Shown piece by piece: positions 63,791 through 64,000 of a DNA stretch of 64,000 nt (within the stretch, counting starts at the first letter, position 1; each line of letters opens with the position of its first letter). Below the pieces are notes generated by a model. It saw only the letters and a list, made by a program, of their open reading frames with translations. It was not told the origin of the DNA and made no database searches. Source of the stretch: Bradyrhizobium sp. SRL28 (GTDB lineage: Bacteria; Pseudomonadota; Alphaproteobacteria; Rhizobiales; Xanthobacteraceae); contig NZ_JAHEAG010000016.1 in assembly GCF_018596315.1 (NCBI RefSeq), forward strand, positions 1 to 64,000, in the 5' to 3' direction. A program made the position numbers and the translations under genes.

Positions 63791-64000
63791 TTAGATTTGC
63801 GTCTCGAGCACCGGCACCGGCGCGGCCGGCGCGAGAGTCGGGTTCGACGAATGGCTGTCGTGCGCCGGATCAACGGTCTCACTCGTCGGCCGGCCATCGT
63901 CGTGTTCGGGGTGGATCCGGAACCACGCCACATAGAGCGCCGGCAGGAACAAGAGCGTCAGCAGTGTGCCGACGATGATGCCGCCCATCATCGCGTAGGC
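63791..64000 (-). CDS. RND efflux permease, C-terminal end (partial)
   Basis: The frame is open to the window edge and starts AYAMMGGIIVGTLLTLLFLPALYVAWFR. This is the last transmembrane helix of HAE1/AcrB-type RND efflux transporters, followed by a 40-residue cytoplasmic tail. The rest of the gene (about 1000 codons) lies beyond 64000. It would export drugs or other amphiphiles using the proton gradient. Confidence 0.85.
   Translation of the reverse strand, partial: AYAMMGGIIVGTLLTLLFLPALYVAWFRIHPEHDDGRPTSETVDPAHDSHSSNPTLAPAAPVPVLETQI

Noticed and set aside
1-64000. CRISPR arrays, rRNA and complete tRNA genes
   Set aside because: No regularly spaced repeats, rRNA signatures or cloverleaf-compatible sequences were seen; the tRNA-like cores at 5986 and 8406 are 3' end fragments only.

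Overview
The window looks like chromosomal DNA of a soil alphaproteobacterium, most likely Bradyrhizobium or a close relative. Grounds: uniformly high GC, GTG/TTG starts with GGAG-type ribosome binding sites, a TTT/Bug solute-binding protein, multiple Liv-type and acyl-CoA genes, an IS1182 transposase, a dispersed CTCTCCCGCTTGCGGGGGAGG-type inverted repeat, and small proteins of rhizobial type. The assignment is inference from gene content; no rRNA, tRNA or CRISPR array was seen.

Layout. 0-5.9 kb: end of a polysaccharide deacetylase, small membrane and coiled-coil proteins, a lipoprotein with a TAXI-like domain, and a DUF1326/DUF2182 pair. 6-8.5 kb: a broken retron-like cassette, in which a truncated WGR-domain gene is joined by a deletion scar to the C-terminal half of a retron-type reverse transcriptase with a proline-rich, membrane-spanning tail. 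Imperfect 57-bp direct repeats flank it. 8.5-16.1 kb: accessory and decayed DNA with a luciferase-like monooxygenase remnant, a 225-bp MITE-like element, a PdxA/four-carbon-acid-sugar-kinase operon, an IS1182 copy, a frameshifted tyrosine recombinase and small genes.

16.1-39.5 kb: a large CoA-ester catabolic region. A minus-strand operon (GntR regulator, enoyl-CoA hydratase, two-module acyl-CoA dehydrogenase, CoA transferase, TTT binding protein) faces a divergent acyl-CoA dehydrogenase across a small palindrome. Then come a TetR regulator and a plus-strand operon with an FAD oxidoreductase, LivF, LivG, an acyl-CoA ligase, LivH, LivM and LivK. This is followed by a minus-strand operon of ring-hydroxylating dioxygenase (alpha, beta), enoyl-CoA hydratase, SDR, alpha/beta hydrolase and acyl-CoA dehydrogenase, and a divergent SnoaL/enoyl-CoA-hydratase fusion. 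Together they suggest import, CoA activation, ring hydroxylation and beta-oxidation-like breakdown of a cyclic or branched acid whose identity the sequence does not reveal.

39.7-47.8 kb: an Mfd-like helicase paralogue, an RlpA-like protein and a lytic transglycosylase, set among gene remnants (HipA, ArdC, acyl-CoA ligase, ABC binding proteins, SDR). 47.8-57.9 kb: a single minus-strand operon for a sugar/polyol ABC transporter and a complete PEP-dependent dihydroxyacetone kinase system (DhaL, DhaM, HPr, EI, an HTH protein, DhaK). 58.9-64 kb: a YfcE-like phosphoesterase, a GST remnant, secreted proteins, an acetoacetate/3-hydroxybutyrate operon (patatin, acetoacetate decarboxylase, 3-hydroxybutyrate dehydrogenase) behind a perfect 29-bp operator-like palindrome, and the end of an RND efflux permease.
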